From Clostridiales bacterium (GTDB taxonomy: Bacteria > Bacillota > Dethiobacteria > Dethiobacterales > Dethiobacteraceae), in assembly GCA_018335855.1 (NCBI GenBank), contig JAGXRM010000055.1:1-64000 (forward strand): a stretch of 64,000 nucleotides of DNA, written 5' to 3'. Below, in pieces: positions 36,103-46,206 of this stretch. Numbering within the stretch: position 1 is the stretch's first letter; each line of letters starts with the position of its first letter. Below the pieces are notes generated by a model that ran no database searches, had not been told where the DNA came from, and was given only the letters and a program-made list of their open reading frames with translations. The translations under genes and the position numbers were made by a program.

Positions 36103-37929
36103 TTAACTTTGGTTGGATGCAGTTTTCTGGTCTTTATTCGCCCTGGAGCGTTCATGCTTTTTGAGAAGCTTTTTGCGTAAACGAATGCTTTTTGGCGTAA
36201 TTTCCACCAGTTCGTCATCGGCAATAAATTCAATTGCTTCTTCCAGGCTGAGAACCAGCGGTTCTCTCAGTCGAACGGTATCGTCCGAGCTGGATGAGCG
36301 GATGTTGGTCAGGTGCTTTTTCTTACAGACGTTCACTTCCAGATCGTCTTCCCTGTTATTTTGACCGACAATCATTCCCTCGTAGACTTTATACGTGGGA
36401 GTGATAAATAGTGTGCCCCGTTCTTCAGCGGCATGCAGGCCGTAAGCGGTAGCCTCGCCGTCTTCAAAAGCAATGAGCGCACCCTGATAACGGGAAGGAA
36501 TATCCCCTTTATAAGGCTGGTAACCGTAGAAGATATGGTTCATTACGCCGTTGCCCCGGGTTTCTGTTAAAAACTCGGAACGGAAGCCAATCAGGCCACG
36601 GGCGGGAATATGGAACTCCAGGCGAATCTGGCCCGTTCCCGAAGAGGTCATATCGACCATATCGGCTTTTCGCTTGCTTAGTGCTTCCATAACTCCACCC
36701 ATGGCTTCCTCAGGCAGGTCAAGAATTAAATGCTCCACAGGCTCGTGGACTTTACCGTCAATCCGCTTGAGAATAACTTCCGGCTTGCTCACTTGCATTT
36801 CATAGCCTTCGCGGCGCATGTTTTCAATCAGAATTGAGAGGTGCAGTTCACCCCGGCCGGCAACCAGGTAGCAGTCCGCGCTGTCGGTTTCTTCCACACG
36901 CAGGGAAACGTTGACATCCAACTCCCTGAAAAGCCGCTCCCGTATTTTACGGGATGTGACAAACTGGCCTTCACGTCCGGCGAAAGGGCTGTTATTGACG
37001 AGAAAGTTCATGGTCAGCGTCGGTTCATCTACGGCAATGACTGCAATTTGCTCCGGGTTATCGGGGTGACAGATAGTTTCACCAATATTAACCTGCTCTA
37101 AGCCGGAAAGCGCGACGATTTCACCGGCTTCTGCTTTTTCCGTCTCTACTTTTTTCAGACCATCATAAACAAAAACTTTATTAATACGTCCCCGTTCTAC
37201 TGTGCCGTCTGTACGCATAACGATAACACTTTCACCCGGCGCCAGTGATCCCCGCAGTACGCGGCCGATCGCATACTTTCCCACATAATTGTCGTGGGAC
37301 AAATTGGCAACCAACATTTGAAACGGAGCGGCAACCTCCCCCAGAGGCGCCGGGGTATACTCTACCATCATCTCAAAAAGCGGCTGCAGTGAATCTTCCA
37401 GTTTATCCGGTTCTAACCCGGCAACGCCTTCTTTAGCAGATGCATAAATTACGGGAAAGTCCAATTGTTCATCAGAAGCACCCAGTTCCACAAACAGGTC
37501 AAAAACCATGTCAACAACTTCCAGCGGGCGGGAATCGGTACGGTCTACCTTATTGACGACAACAATGGGTCGAAGCCCGGACTCCAGAGCTTTTCGCAGT
37601 ACAAACCGCGTTTGCGGCATCGGTCCCTCAAAGGCATCAACGATAAGTAGAGCACCGTCTACCATGGAGAGTGCCCGTTCCACCTCGCCGCCAAAATCAG
37701 CGTGTCCCGGTGTATCCACAATATTAATCTTAACACCGCGGTAGTTTACGGCAGTGTTTTTTGCCAGAATTGTGATTCCCCGCTCTCTTTCCAGATCGTT
37801 GGAATCCATCACACGTTCAGCTACCACTTCATTACTGCGAAAAATACCGCTCTGCCTGAGCAGTCCGTCAACAAGAGTAGTTTTACCGTGATCTACGTGG
37901 GCGATAATCGCCAAGTTCCTAATTTCCAT
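36103..37929 (-). CDS. typA: Ribosome-associated GTPase TypA/BipA
   Basis: 608-residue translational GTPase acting on the 50S subunit in assembly and stress adaptation. G1 [10 protein letters not shown] (about 10-19), switch [16 protein letters not shown] (about 73) and G4 VVNKVDR (about 128) are intact. The EF-G-like C-terminal domains contain [14 protein letters not shown] and the BipA-specific end. Normal length, good start at ATG 37929. Confidence 0.96.
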   Translation of the reverse strand: MEIRNLAIIAHVDHGKTTLVDGLLRQSGIFRSNEVVAERVMDSNDLERERGITILAKNTAVNYRGVKINIVDTPGHADFGGEVERALSMVDGALLIVDAFEGPMPQTRFVLRKALESGLRPIVVVNKVDRTDSRPLEVVDMVFDLFVELGASDEQLDFPVIYASAKEGVAGLEPDKLEDSLQPLFEMMVEYTPAPLGEVAAPFQMLVANLSHDNYVGKYAIGRVLRGSLAPGESVIVMRTDGTVERGRINKVFVYDGLKKVETEKAEAGEIVALSGLEQVNIGETICHPDNPEQIAVIAVDEPTLTMNFLVNNSPFAGREGQFVTSRKIRERLFRELDVNVSLRVEETDSADCYLVAGRGELHLSILIENMRREGYEMQVSKPEVILKRIDGKVHEPVEHLILDLPEEAMGGVMEALSKRKADMVDMTSSGTGQIRLEFHIPARGLIGFRSEFLTETRGNGVMNHIFYGYQPYKGDIPSRYQGALIAFEDGEATAYGLHAAEERGTLFITPTYKVYEGMIVGQNNREDDLEVNVCKKKHLTNIRSSSSDDTVRLREPLVLSLEEAIEFIADDELVEITPKSIRLRKKLLKKHERSRANKDQKTASNQS

Positions 37930-38113
37930 TTGTTAGCCCCCTATAAGCACCTTACTAGTATAACAGCTTAACGGCCCGGATACAAGGAAAACGGTGCAAG
38001 CGAACCATTAGCCGGCTCCATGCTTTAAAAGACATGATAGCAGGAATAATAGTCATTGCGCTGAATTACATTATAGATTATATTTGTTTCTTTAACGGAG
38101 GCCTTTGCTATAT

Positions 38114-40036
38114 ATGACCGTACTTGCAGTGAATCAACTATCAAAATCATACGGTTTCGATATCATTCTTGACGCCGTCTCCCTGCAAATCCAGCCGGGT
38201 GAGCGGGTAGGGCTTATCGGCCCAAATGGAGCAGGTAAAACTACATTGCTGAAAATCCTTACCGGACAGGAACGGGCCGACGATGGGACAATCACAATGG
38301 CACGTAATACTGCTCTCGGTTATTTGGCGCAGGGAACGCTGGCGCCGATCCCCGGAACCATGGAGGGGGAACTGCGGCGCGCGTTTGAAAAGCTGGATGA
38401 GATGTCCGTCCGCCTGCGTGAAATGGAAGCAAGGATGGGTACACCTGAAGTGACAGCAGACCCGGAGGCACTTGAGGCGCTGATGTTGTCTTATGGGGAA
38501 TTGGAGCAGAATTTTGAGCATGCAGGCGGGTATCGCGCCGAAGCTAAGTTTCGTGCAGTCACCTTTGGCTTGGGTTTTTCTGATTCAGACCTGCAACGGC
38601 CTGTGTCCACATTTTCTGGCGGAGAGCGAACACGGCTACAATTGGCTCGTTTACTCCTGGAAGAACCTGACTTATTGCTTCTTGATGAACCAACAAACCA
38701 TCTGGACATTGCTGCAGTGGAATGGCTGGAAGGGTATCTCCGTGACTGGCGGGGAAGTGTGCTTATTGTTTCCCATGACCGCTACTTTCTGGATCGGGTG
38801 GTAGGGCGGATTCTCTCCCTGGATGCCTGTCGCATCAAGAGTTATCCCGGGAACTATACGGCGTACCTGGCACAGCGTGAACTGGAAGAAGTCTCACTGC
38901 GCAAAGAATATAACAAACAGCAAATCTTGCTGGATAAGGAAAGAACATTGATCCGTACAACCGGTACCGGGGAACGGGAAAAAAGGCAGGCAAAAAGCAG
39001 GCAGAAACGGCTGGATACACTGGAATTGGTGGAAAAACCCCGGAGTGAGAAGAACATCCGGATAGGTTTCGGTTATTCCGGCCGGAGCGGTGAAATTGTG
39101 ACACGGGTGGAAAATGCCGCAAAAGAATTTGACGGAAAGACTGTGTTTGCCAGTGCCAACTTTGAGCTTCGCTGGGGTGACAGAATCGCGTTGGTGGGCC
39201 CCAACGGTGCCGGAAAAAGCACGTTGCTGAAAATGATTGCTAAAGAACTGGAGCCTGATGAGGGCAACGTCTGGCTTGGATCCAGTGTGCGCATGGTTTA
39301 TTTTGACCAGCATCAAGGCGCCTTATCTGCTGAAAAAACACCGCTGGAGGAAATTCTCGATGCATCAGATATGACAGACACGGAGGCACGCACCTACCTG
39401 GGGAGGTTTTTGTTTCCTGGGGATGATGTTTTTAAACGCAATGCTGATCTGAGCGGCGGGGAGAGAAGTCGCTTAGCCTTGGCCAAACTGGGGCTTGAGG
39501 ACGGAAACTTCCTGGTGCTTGACGAACCCACCAATCATTTGGATATCAGCGGCGTGGAAGAGCTGGAAAAAGCAATCGGACAGTTTCCGGGCACATTACT
39601 GGTGGTTTCTCACGACCGGTACTTTATTTCTCGGACAACCCAAAAGGTGCTGGAAGTAACAGACGGCTGTGTTCGTCTTTATAAAATGCCTTATGCCGCC
39701 TATGTGGAAGAACGGAATAACCGGCGTGAGGCTGTGACAGATCAGGGAAAAACAGAGAAACGGCTACGGGTGGAAAAAGAAAAAGAAGAGCGCGGCCGTG
39801 AACTGGCTGTCCGCCGTGAACGGCGTAAACTGGAACAGGGGTACGCTCAACTGGAAGAAAGTATTACCGCCAAAGAACGCCTGGTATGTGATTTGGAGCA
39901 ACAGTTGGCACTGCCGGAAGTGTTTGGGGATTTTACGCTGGCCAGGGAAAAGGCGGAGGCCATGCAATCCCTAAAAGTGGAGCTTGAAGAAATGTATCAG
40001 GATTGGGAATGTATGGCCAGAAAACTGGAGAGTTGA
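38114..40036 (+). CDS. ABC-F family ATPase
   Basis: 640-residue soluble protein with two ABC ATPase domains and no membrane segment. Walker A motifs are GPNGAGKTT (about 38) and GPNGAGKST (about 363). Signature motifs are FSGGERTRLQLARLLLEEP and LSGGERSRLALAKLG, each followed by LLLDEPTNHLD/LVLDEPTNHLD. An inter-domain linker and a charged C-terminal coiled coil (about 540-640) resemble the Uup/YdiF/YfmR group. ATG 38114 is preferred to TTG 38105 on spacing from ACGGAGG. Likely acts on the ribosome; subgroup not settled. Confidence 0.92.
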   Translation: MTVLAVNQLSKSYGFDIILDAVSLQIQPGERVGLIGPNGAGKTTLLKILTGQERADDGTITMARNTALGYLAQGTLAPIPGTMEGELRRAFEKLDEMSVRLREMEARMGTPEVTADPEALEALMLSYGELEQNFEHAGGYRAEAKFRAVTFGLGFSDSDLQRPVSTFSGGERTRLQLARLLLEEPDLLLLDEPTNHLDIAAVEWLEGYLRDWRGSVLIVSHDRYFLDRVVGRILSLDACRIKSYPGNYTAYLAQRELEEVSLRKEYNKQQILLDKERTLIRTTGTGEREKRQAKSRQKRLDTLELVEKPRSEKNIRIGFGYSGRSGEIVTRVENAAKEFDGKTVFASANFELRWGDRIALVGPNGAGKSTLLKMIAKELEPDEGNVWLGSSVRMVYFDQHQGALSAEKTPLEEILDASDMTDTEARTYLGRFLFPGDDVFKRNADLSGGERSRLALAKLGLEDGNFLVLDEPTNHLDISGVEELEKAIGQFPGTLLVVSHDRYFISRTTQKVLEVTDGCVRLYKMPYAAYVEERNNRREAVTDQGKTEKRLRVEKEKEERGRELAVRRERRKLEQGYAQLEESITAKERLVCDLEQQLALPEVFGDFTLAREKAEAMQSLKVELEEMYQDWECMARKLES

Positions 40037-40109
40037 ACATCGCTTATAACCGGACGTTTTTTGCTCTGTATAATACAATATAGCAAAGTGAAACGGGAGG
40101 TAATTACAT

Positions 40110-40676
40110 ATGGAAAAAGTATTGTTAGTCTCCGGTAGCCCCAAAAAAGAAGGCAATACCATGCGGGTGATGGAGAAATGTGCTACGGTACTGACGGCAC
40201 AGGGTCTGGAAGCAGAAATTATCTCTTTAGCCGGCCGAAAGATTGAAGCATGTATAGCCTGCGCAAAATGTGTGGGGACCGGCGTTTGTGTTTTGGATGA
40301 CGGGTTGAATGAAATTGCCGACAAAGTCAGGGCTGCTAAAGGCTTTATTATCGGTTCCCCCGTCTACTTCGGCACAGCCCGGGGAGATTTAATGAATCTT
40401 CTGCAACGGGTTGGGATGCTCTCTTACAACAATGATAAATTCCTATCCTGGAAAGTGGGGGGACCCATTGCTGTTAACCGCCGGGGCGGCGCCACGGCAA
40501 CTATACAGGAAATGCTGATGTTTTTCTTTATCAATGAGATGATTGTGCCCGGATCAACGTACTGGAATATTCTCTTCGGCAAAAAGCCTGGAGAAGCTAT
40601 GGAAGATGAAGAGGGCGTAAGAACGGCGGAACGATTTGCAGAGAATGTTGGCAAACTCATTGAAAAGCTAGCGTAA
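40110..40676 (+). CDS. Flavodoxin-fold NAD(P)H-dependent oxidoreductase with Cys motif
   Basis: 188-residue FMN protein. SGSPKKEGNTMRVMEKC (about 8-24) is the phosphate-binding loop, and IGSPVYFGTARGDLMNLLQR contacts flavin. Between them, CIACAKCVGTGVCV (about 48-61) is a compact Cys cluster like that of iron-sulfur flavoproteins, so a 4Fe-4S cluster is possible. GGGAGG precedes ATG. Electron partner unknown. Confidence 0.87.
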   Translation: MEKVLLVSGSPKKEGNTMRVMEKCATVLTAQGLEAEIISLAGRKIEACIACAKCVGTGVCVLDDGLNEIADKVRAAKGFIIGSPVYFGTARGDLMNLLQRVGMLSYNNDKFLSWKVGGPIAVNRRGGATATIQEMLMFFFINEMIVPGSTYWNILFGKKPGEAMEDEEGVRTAERFAENVGKLIEKLA

Positions 40677-40686
40677 CATTCGTTCT

Positions 40687-40713
40687 ATAAGCCCGGCATA
40701 TGTGCCGGGCTTA
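40687..40713 (+). terminator. Intrinsic terminator after the flavodoxin-fold gene
   Basis: ATAAGCCCGGCA-TAT-GTGCCGGGCTTAT followed by TTTA. Confidence 0.85.
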
Positions 40714-40834
40714 TTTTAGAAGAAAACAATGGGTAGACATCATTTTTTTGTCGATTTGCGTAAAGTATTACTTGTTTTTTTTAGTCTTTTATAGATAAAA
40801 TAGGAGAGAAGTGGTTAGATTCAGGAGGGATGAA

Positions 40835-42826
40835 ATGAAACATATTGAGGAACAAGCGATAAACACCATTCGCTTATTATCAGTGGACGCGATTGAAGCC
40901 GCAAATTCCGGACACCCAGGACTGCCTATGGGCGGAGCTCCCATGGCTTATGTGCTCTGGTCAAAGTTTATGAAGCACAGTCCAACTGACCCGGCGTGGA
41001 CAAACCGGGATCGGTTTGTTTTGTCAGCAGGACACGGTTCCATGCTTCTATATTCTTTGCTTCACCTTTTTGGTTATGACTTGCCGCTGGAAGAGATTAA
41101 AAAATTTCGTCAGTGGGGAAGTAAGACGCCGGGACACCCGGAATATGGCCATACACCCGGCGTAGAAACGACGACCGGACCACTGGGACAGGGTTTTGCT
41201 AATGCAGTGGGCATGGCCATGGCGGAAAGACGTTTGGCTGCAGAGTTTAACCGTCCCGGCTATAACTTAGTTGATCACTTTACCTATGTTTACACCGGAG
41301 ACGGTTGCATGATGGAAGGAATTACGTCGGAGGCCGCTTCGTTAGCCGGTCACTTAAAGCTGGGTAGATTAATCTGCCTGTATGACGACAATCATATCAC
41401 CATCGACGGATCCACGGAAATGGCTTTCACCGAAGATGTGGGGAAACGGTTTGAGGCGTACAACTGGCATGTGTTAAAAGTGGCAGACGGTAATGATACA
41501 GAGGCCATTGCCAAAGCATTGACAGCGGCAAAGAATGAAGAAGAACGGCCAACACTAATTATGGTACGGACAGAAATTGGTTTTGGCAGCCCTAACAAGC
41601 AGGGGAGTGCCGATGCTCACGGCGCACCGCTGGGAGCTGATGAAGTTAAATTAACGAAAGAACGCCTGGGCTGGCCTGGATCGCCTGCGTTTCATGTCCC
41701 AGCAGAAGTGCGGGAGCTATACGAACGGCTACGCAGTGAGCTGGAAGAACAAAAAGATGAATGGGACAAGCTATTCGCCCGGTTCCGCGAGGAATTCCCG
41801 GAAGCGGCTGCACGCTGGGATGCCTGGCATGCCCACGGCGTACCGGATGAACTGGAGAACGACCCTTCCCTGTGGGATTTTGATAAACCTGTGGCCACCC
41901 GGGCCGCATCGGGCCATATTATGCAAGTATTAGCTCGCTATCTGCCCAACATGATAGGTGGATCGGCGGATTTAAACGCATCCACAAAGACTTACCTGAA
42001 AGGCTTCGGTGATTTTGGCCCCGGTAAATACGGCTGGAATAATATCTATTTTGGTGTACGGGAACATGCCATGGGTGCCATCATGTCCGGGCTTGCTCTC
42101 CACGGCGGGTTACGGTCTTACGGCTCAACTTTTATGGTTTTCTTTGATTATATGAAGCCATCAGTCAGATTAGCGGCACTGATGGGTTTGCCGGTCGTCT
42201 TTGTATTCACCCATGACAGTATTGGCGTCGGTGAAGACGGGCCTACTCATCAACCCATTGAACATCTGGCAAATATGCGCTCCATTCCTAATTTACATGT
42301 CTTGAGACCTGCAGATGGCCGTGAAACGGCAGCTGCCTGGCTACAGGCGGTAAAACGCTCTGACGGTCCAACTGTGCTTGTTTTGACAAGACAAAACCTG
42401 CCCCAGTTGCCAGGCACAGGAATGAACGCTTTAAAAGGCGGATATATCCTCAGCCGGGAAGACGGCGGAGCTGCACCAGATATTACAATGCTGGCCAGCG
42501 GTTCGGAAGTGCCGTTGGTGATGGAAGCCAAAACCATGCTGGAACAAAAAAATATCCGTGTACGGGTTGTGAGTATGATGAGTTGGGAACTGTTCCTTTC
42601 TCAGGATGAAAGTTACAGAAGCGATGTTCTGCCTAGTGGTGGGAAGCGCCTGGCTGTTGAAGCTGGCCACTCCATGGGTTGGGAACGCTTTACTGGCGAC
42701 AGTGGCCGTGTTATCGGCATTGATCATTTCGGTGCGTCAGCGCCGGGGGACATTTTAATGGAGAAATTCGGGTTTACCGTAGAAAATATTGTAGCACAGG
42801 CAGAAGAACTGCTTGCAGTTAAGTAG
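40835..42826 (+). CDS. tkt: Transketolase
   Basis: 663-residue thiamine-diphosphate enzyme of the pentose phosphate pathway. It shows [21 protein letters not shown] (about 22-42), [19 protein letters not shown], and the ThDP/Mg motif [18 protein letters not shown] (about 155). The transketolase-specific [19 protein letters not shown] lies in the Pyr domain. AGGAGGGATGAA directly precedes ATG 40835. Full length, single gene rather than the split form seen in some Clostridia. Confidence 0.96.
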   Translation: MKHIEEQAINTIRLLSVDAIEAANSGHPGLPMGGAPMAYVLWSKFMKHSPTDPAWTNRDRFVLSAGHGSMLLYSLLHLFGYDLPLEEIKKFRQWGSKTPGHPEYGHTPGVETTTGPLGQGFANAVGMAMAERRLAAEFNRPGYNLVDHFTYVYTGDGCMMEGITSEAASLAGHLKLGRLICLYDDNHITIDGSTEMAFTEDVGKRFEAYNWHVLKVADGNDTEAIAKALTAAKNEEERPTLIMVRTEIGFGSPNKQGSADAHGAPLGADEVKLTKERLGWPGSPAFHVPAEVRELYERLRSELEEQKDEWDKLFARFREEFPEAAARWDAWHAHGVPDELENDPSLWDFDKPVATRAASGHIMQVLARYLPNMIGGSADLNASTKTYLKGFGDFGPGKYGWNNIYFGVREHAMGAIMSGLALHGGLRSYGSTFMVFFDYMKPSVRLAALMGLPVVFVFTHDSIGVGEDGPTHQPIEHLANMRSIPNLHVLRPADGRETAAAWLQAVKRSDGPTVLVLTRQNLPQLPGTGMNALKGGYILSREDGGAAPDITMLASGSEVPLVMEAKTMLEQKNIRVRVVSMMSWELFLSQDESYRSDVLPSGGKRLAVEAGHSMGWERFTGDSGRVIGIDHFGASAPGDILMEKFGFTVENIVAQAEELLAVK

Positions 42827-42907
42827 AATGATTGACACTATGGGAGAAACAGGCTAAAATAGCTACATGCCCATTGGGTATAGTGGATATGTAAAGGAGG
42901 TTGAACG

Positions 42908-43111
42908 ATGCCTACTTACGAGTATGTCTGTAAAAACTGCCGCAACAGATTTGAGGTTATGGTCCCCAGTGCGGATAAAATGAACGTAAAATGTCCTTCC
43001 TGCGAAAGCTGTGAGTTACAGGAAGTGTACAGTGTAAATGTGCAAAAGTCGGCCGGTAATTCTTGCGAGCAAATTGATTCCTGCCCGTCAAGACGGTTCG
43101 GCTTCGGCTGA
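42908..43111 (+). CDS. FmdB-family zinc-ribbon protein
   Basis: 67-residue protein starting MPTYEYVCKNCRNRFEV, with a second pair CPSCESC, the FmdB putative regulatory zinc ribbon. AGGAGG precedes ATG. Additional cysteines near the C-terminus (NSCEQIDSCPSR) are unusual but not family-breaking. Role unknown. Confidence 0.85.
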   Translation: MPTYEYVCKNCRNRFEVMVPSADKMNVKCPSCESCELQEVYSVNVQKSAGNSCEQIDSCPSRRFGFG

Positions 43112-43147
43112 GGTTAATAAGTAGTAGCCTTGTACAGGTTAATAAAT

Positions 43148-43187
43148 AAAAACGGACGGCAGTTTCACACTGCCGTCCGTTTTTTTA
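43148..43187. terminator. Bidirectional terminator
   Basis: AAAACGGACGGCAGT-TTCAC-ACTGCCGTCCGTTTT with T tracts both ways, between convergent genes. It overlaps the fprA stop codon. Confidence 0.9.
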
Positions 43188-44378
43188 TTCTATGTTTGCT
43201 CCTGCAGCAAGCTTTTTGCCAAACTCACTGCATTGCTGTAATTCTTCTTCACCAGGTACCCAATAAACTTCCATTGTTTCATCATGGAGAGTGAAGCCTG
43301 CTTTTTTGACCCTCTCATCCATCTGCTTGGTCGCACCGCGGCTCCAGCCGGAGGAGCCAAAGAGAGCAGCCCGTTTATTTTTGGGTTTTAAGCCCATTAA
43401 ATCATCCAGAAAGGCGGAAAGGGCCGGAATAAACTCACGGTTAATCGTTGGAGAACCGACGACAAGCAATTCCGAATCCATGACTTCGGCGATAACATCA
43501 TTACGGTCGCTTACCGACATGCGGAAAATCTTTACTTCCATACCGCCTTCTACCAGGCCGCTTGCAATGGCGTGTGCCATTTTGTCGGTGCTATCCCACA
43601 TAGTGTCATAGACCACAGTTGCTTTGTTTTTATTCGTACCTTTTGCCCATTCCACATAAGCGTTAATAATCTTACCCGGGTCATTACGCCAGATAATGCC
43701 GTGGCTCGGAGCAATCATATCTATTTCGATCCCCATCTCGACCACTTCTTCGATTTTCTTTAGTACAAGGGAGCTAAACGGTAACAAAATATTAGCGTAA
43801 TATTTCTTTGCCTCCTGCATGACTTCTGTCATATCTACCTCATCATCGAAGCGGGCAGAGGAAGCAATGTGTTGGCCGAACGCGTCATTGGGCAGCAGTA
43901 GTTTTTCCTCGGGAATGTAGGTGAACATGCTGTCCGGCCAATGCAACATGGGTGCTTCCACAAATGCAAGAGTTCGTTTTCCGATAGATACAGTGTCGCC
44001 GCTTTTCATGATTTGTTTTTTCCACGAACTGCTGAAATGCTTGTCAATGGAAGGGGCCGCTTTTTCCGAGCAAAGAATCGTCGCCTGCGGGGCCGCTTCC
44101 ATCACTGCAGGCAGTGCGCCGGAGTGATCCATTTCCACGTGATTAACAACGATATACTTTAATTGTTTTGGATCAATAACAGCGCGGATATTGTTAAGCA
44201 AATCTTCGGAGAAGGGTGTAAAAACCGTATCAACAAGTGTTGGTTGCTCATCCAGAAGCAGGTACGAATTATATGTCGTACCCCTGTGAGTAGTGTACAT
44301 GGGGCCGTGGAAATAACGAATATTCCAGTCTACAACACCAACCCAGAAAATATTTTTTTTAATCTCTGCCTGAATCAT
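43185..44378 (-). CDS. fprA: FprA-type flavodiiron protein
   Basis: 397-residue A-type flavoprotein that reduces O2 to water and/or NO to N2O in anaerobes. The N-terminal beta-lactamase-like domain has the diiron motif NHVEMDHSGALP (about residue 80) and LHWPDSMFTY. The C-terminal flavodoxin domain begins ATVVYDTMWDSTDKMAHAI (about 254) and includes VVGSPTINREF for FMN. AAGGGGGA precedes ATG 44378. A perfect palindrome lies about 30 bases upstream, probably an operator. Confidence 0.95.
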   Translation of the reverse strand: MIQAEIKKNIFWVGVVDWNIRYFHGPMYTTHRGTTYNSYLLLDEQPTLVDTVFTPFSEDLLNNIRAVIDPKQLKYIVVNHVEMDHSGALPAVMEAAPQATILCSEKAAPSIDKHFSSSWKKQIMKSGDTVSIGKRTLAFVEAPMLHWPDSMFTYIPEEKLLLPNDAFGQHIASSARFDDEVDMTEVMQEAKKYYANILLPFSSLVLKKIEEVVEMGIEIDMIAPSHGIIWRNDPGKIINAYVEWAKGTNKNKATVVYDTMWDSTDKMAHAIASGLVEGGMEVKIFRMSVSDRNDVIAEVMDSELLVVGSPTINREFIPALSAFLDDLMGLKPKNKRAALFGSSGWSRGATKQMDERVKKAGFTLHDETMEVYWVPGEEELQQCSEFGKKLAAGANIE

Positions 44379-44405
44379 GTAAATCCCCCTTTAAAAAAGA
44401 TATTT

Positions 44406-44423
44406 AACATAGATTTCTATGTT
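44406..44423. promoter_or_regulatory. Candidate operator upstream of fprA
   Basis: AACATAGA-TT-TCTATGTT, a perfect 8+8 palindrome. On the minus strand a TATAAA -10-like element is immediately upstream of it, so a bound regulator would block fprA transcription. The regulator is not identified. Confidence 0.5.
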
Positions 44424-44802
44424 TTATAGGCATTCCCTCTTTTATCTTTTAACATTAATAATACATTAACATTTAGTTCTGACAGTTGTGAAAAATTCAT
44501 TATCATGTCATGAAAATTAGAAGTTTATGATGATGGCGTGAAATTTATGTGAAGTTTTTTATGATTAGCTATAGCGTAAATCATAAAAATGTGCTACACT
44601 AATACTGGCAATAACCCTTATGTATAAGGAGATTCTTTGTGCATAGAATATCTATAGGAATACTATATGAAGTTAGTATATGAGGATTTTTTAAGAAAGA
44701 CTAAGTTCAAAAGTTCACTAATACTAAGCGCGGGAGGAGTGGGCAGAAAGTACAAGCGCTAAAGTGTCTAGTTAAACCGGGGGTCAATGACAACACAGAG
44801 AG
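44424..44802. other. AT-rich intergenic region between fprA and the Sec cytochrome
   Basis: About 380 bases without a supported gene. It holds an inverted repeat TTTTTATGATT (44556-44566)/AATCATAAAAA (44579-44589), several AT-rich promoter-like stretches and a purine-rich GCGGGAGGAGTGGG near 44729 that is not followed by an ORF. Divergent promoters for fprA and the cytochrome are expected here. Confidence 0.5.
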
Positions 44803-44811
44803 GTGATTTAT

Positions 44812-46113
44812 TTGCAGAAAAATGGAGGAAAAAGTTTAGTATTTTTAAGACTGCTTGTTTTATCAGCTTTTGTTGTGCTGATTTTTTCCGGGTGCGGGGC
44901 CAAAAAATCTCCTGTATCTCCCGTAGCTGCTGTGGTCAGTGACGCGTGTATCCTCTGTCACATCAGTCCAGAGGCTATTGACATGATGCATGTCCCGCCG
45001 GAAGTTGCCGCCGGCGGCGGTGGGTGAGGCGTGGCGGGCCCGCAGTTAGCGGGCAGCGAAATGTTTTGTATCAGTGAGGATTTTCTCAGCTCGGAACACG
45101 GCAAGCTCGGCTGCATCGCCTGTCACGGCGGTGAAAATGTCGGAGATTTTGGGAAGGCTCATGCCGGGGTAAACCGTTATCCGTCAGCAGATGCCGGCGG
45201 TATCTGTAATCAATGCCACGGTGAAATAGGCGCAACCTTTGCTAATTCCATCCACTATACGGTTCAGGGGATGGCAAACGCTCTGGAAAACTTCACCCAT
45301 CCGGGAGTGTTGGACGTGGACGGCCCGTTGAAGACGGCGTTTGATAACAATTGTTACAAATGCCATGCAACATGTGGTTCCTGCCATGTCAGCAGGCCAA
45401 AAGCGTTTACCGGCGGTCTTCACTCCCAGCATGTTTTCACTAAGCGCCCGCCAATGGAAGACACTTGCTACGGTTGCCATGGTGCCAGAAATGCTGGCGA
45501 ATACATGGGTAAAGTTGGCTATACCAAGGATGTTCACTTTGAGTCCGGCAAACATTGTGCAGATTGTCACAATGTAAGTAATTTCCACGGTACCGGTGTT
45601 GCAGAGCAGAATATGTATGAAGTTGACCTGCCTCAATGTACGGACTGTCATGAAAATATTTATAGTGGTTCGTCCATTCCAGCCCATAACATACATTCTG
45701 CGGACACCATGTCCTGCCAGGTATGTCACGCATCAGCCAATAATAACTGCTTTGACTGTCATGCAACGCAAAAAACGGATGACAGTGTTGCTGGGGTGGC
45801 CGATCAGATGAGAATTATGTTTAAAATCGGCCTAAACCCGGAGAGGACCGAGGAAAGGCCATACAAGTACATTACTTTGCGTCATATTCCCACGACGCCG
45901 GATACCTTTGCCCCGCTGGGCGGTGAACTACCCAACTATGACCTGATTCCCAACTGGAAATACTCACCAACGCATAATATCCAGCGCAAAACAGTTCAGA
46001 ACGAGAGCTGCGATTCTTGTCACGGGAATCAGTACATTTGGCTGCAGGAGAAGGATTTACGGGAGAACGACAGCAAGTCCAACCTGAAACTGGTTGTTCC
46101 GGATCTGCCTTAA
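44812..46113 (+). CDS. Eleven-haem c-type cytochrome lipoprotein with selenocysteine (TGA 45025-45027)
   Basis: Reading through one in-frame TGA gives 433 residues. The lipoprotein signal LRLLVLSAFVVLIFSGCG places it outside the membrane. Eleven CxxCH haem sites are visible: CILCH before the TGA, then CIACH, CNQCH, CYKCH, CGSCH, CYGCH, CADCH, CTDCH, CQVCH, CFDCH and CDSCH. The TGA is codon 72 in the context GGGGUGVAGPQ. Without read-through the signal peptide and first haem would be cut from the other ten. A SECIS-like hairpin follows the TGA. TTG 44812 has GAGAGGTGA at good spacing. A rhodanese lipoprotein follows. Likely an extracytoplasmic electron-transfer or reductase protein; substrate unknown. 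Confidence 0.85.
45038..45054 (+). promoter_or_regulatory. Candidate SECIS hairpin in the cytochrome gene
   Basis: GCCCGC-AGTTA-GCGGGC, a perfect 6-base stem. The loop begins 17 bases after the TGA with G as its second base, inside the known bacterial SECIS range. Confidence 0.75.
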
Positions 46114-46206
46114 TTGCACTCCGGTTTTGAAGGGAGGGATGAATGAAACGTTTTATGGATTTAGTAATAGGTTAGCTATACCAAAAAATAAGGGGGTTAG
46201 TAAGAG

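Noticed and set aside
46143-46175. Ten-codon ORF (MKRFMDLVIG) after a good ribosome site between the cytochrome and rhodanese genes
   Set aside because: Too short to support; could be a leader peptide or the remains of a deleted gene, but nothing else backs it.
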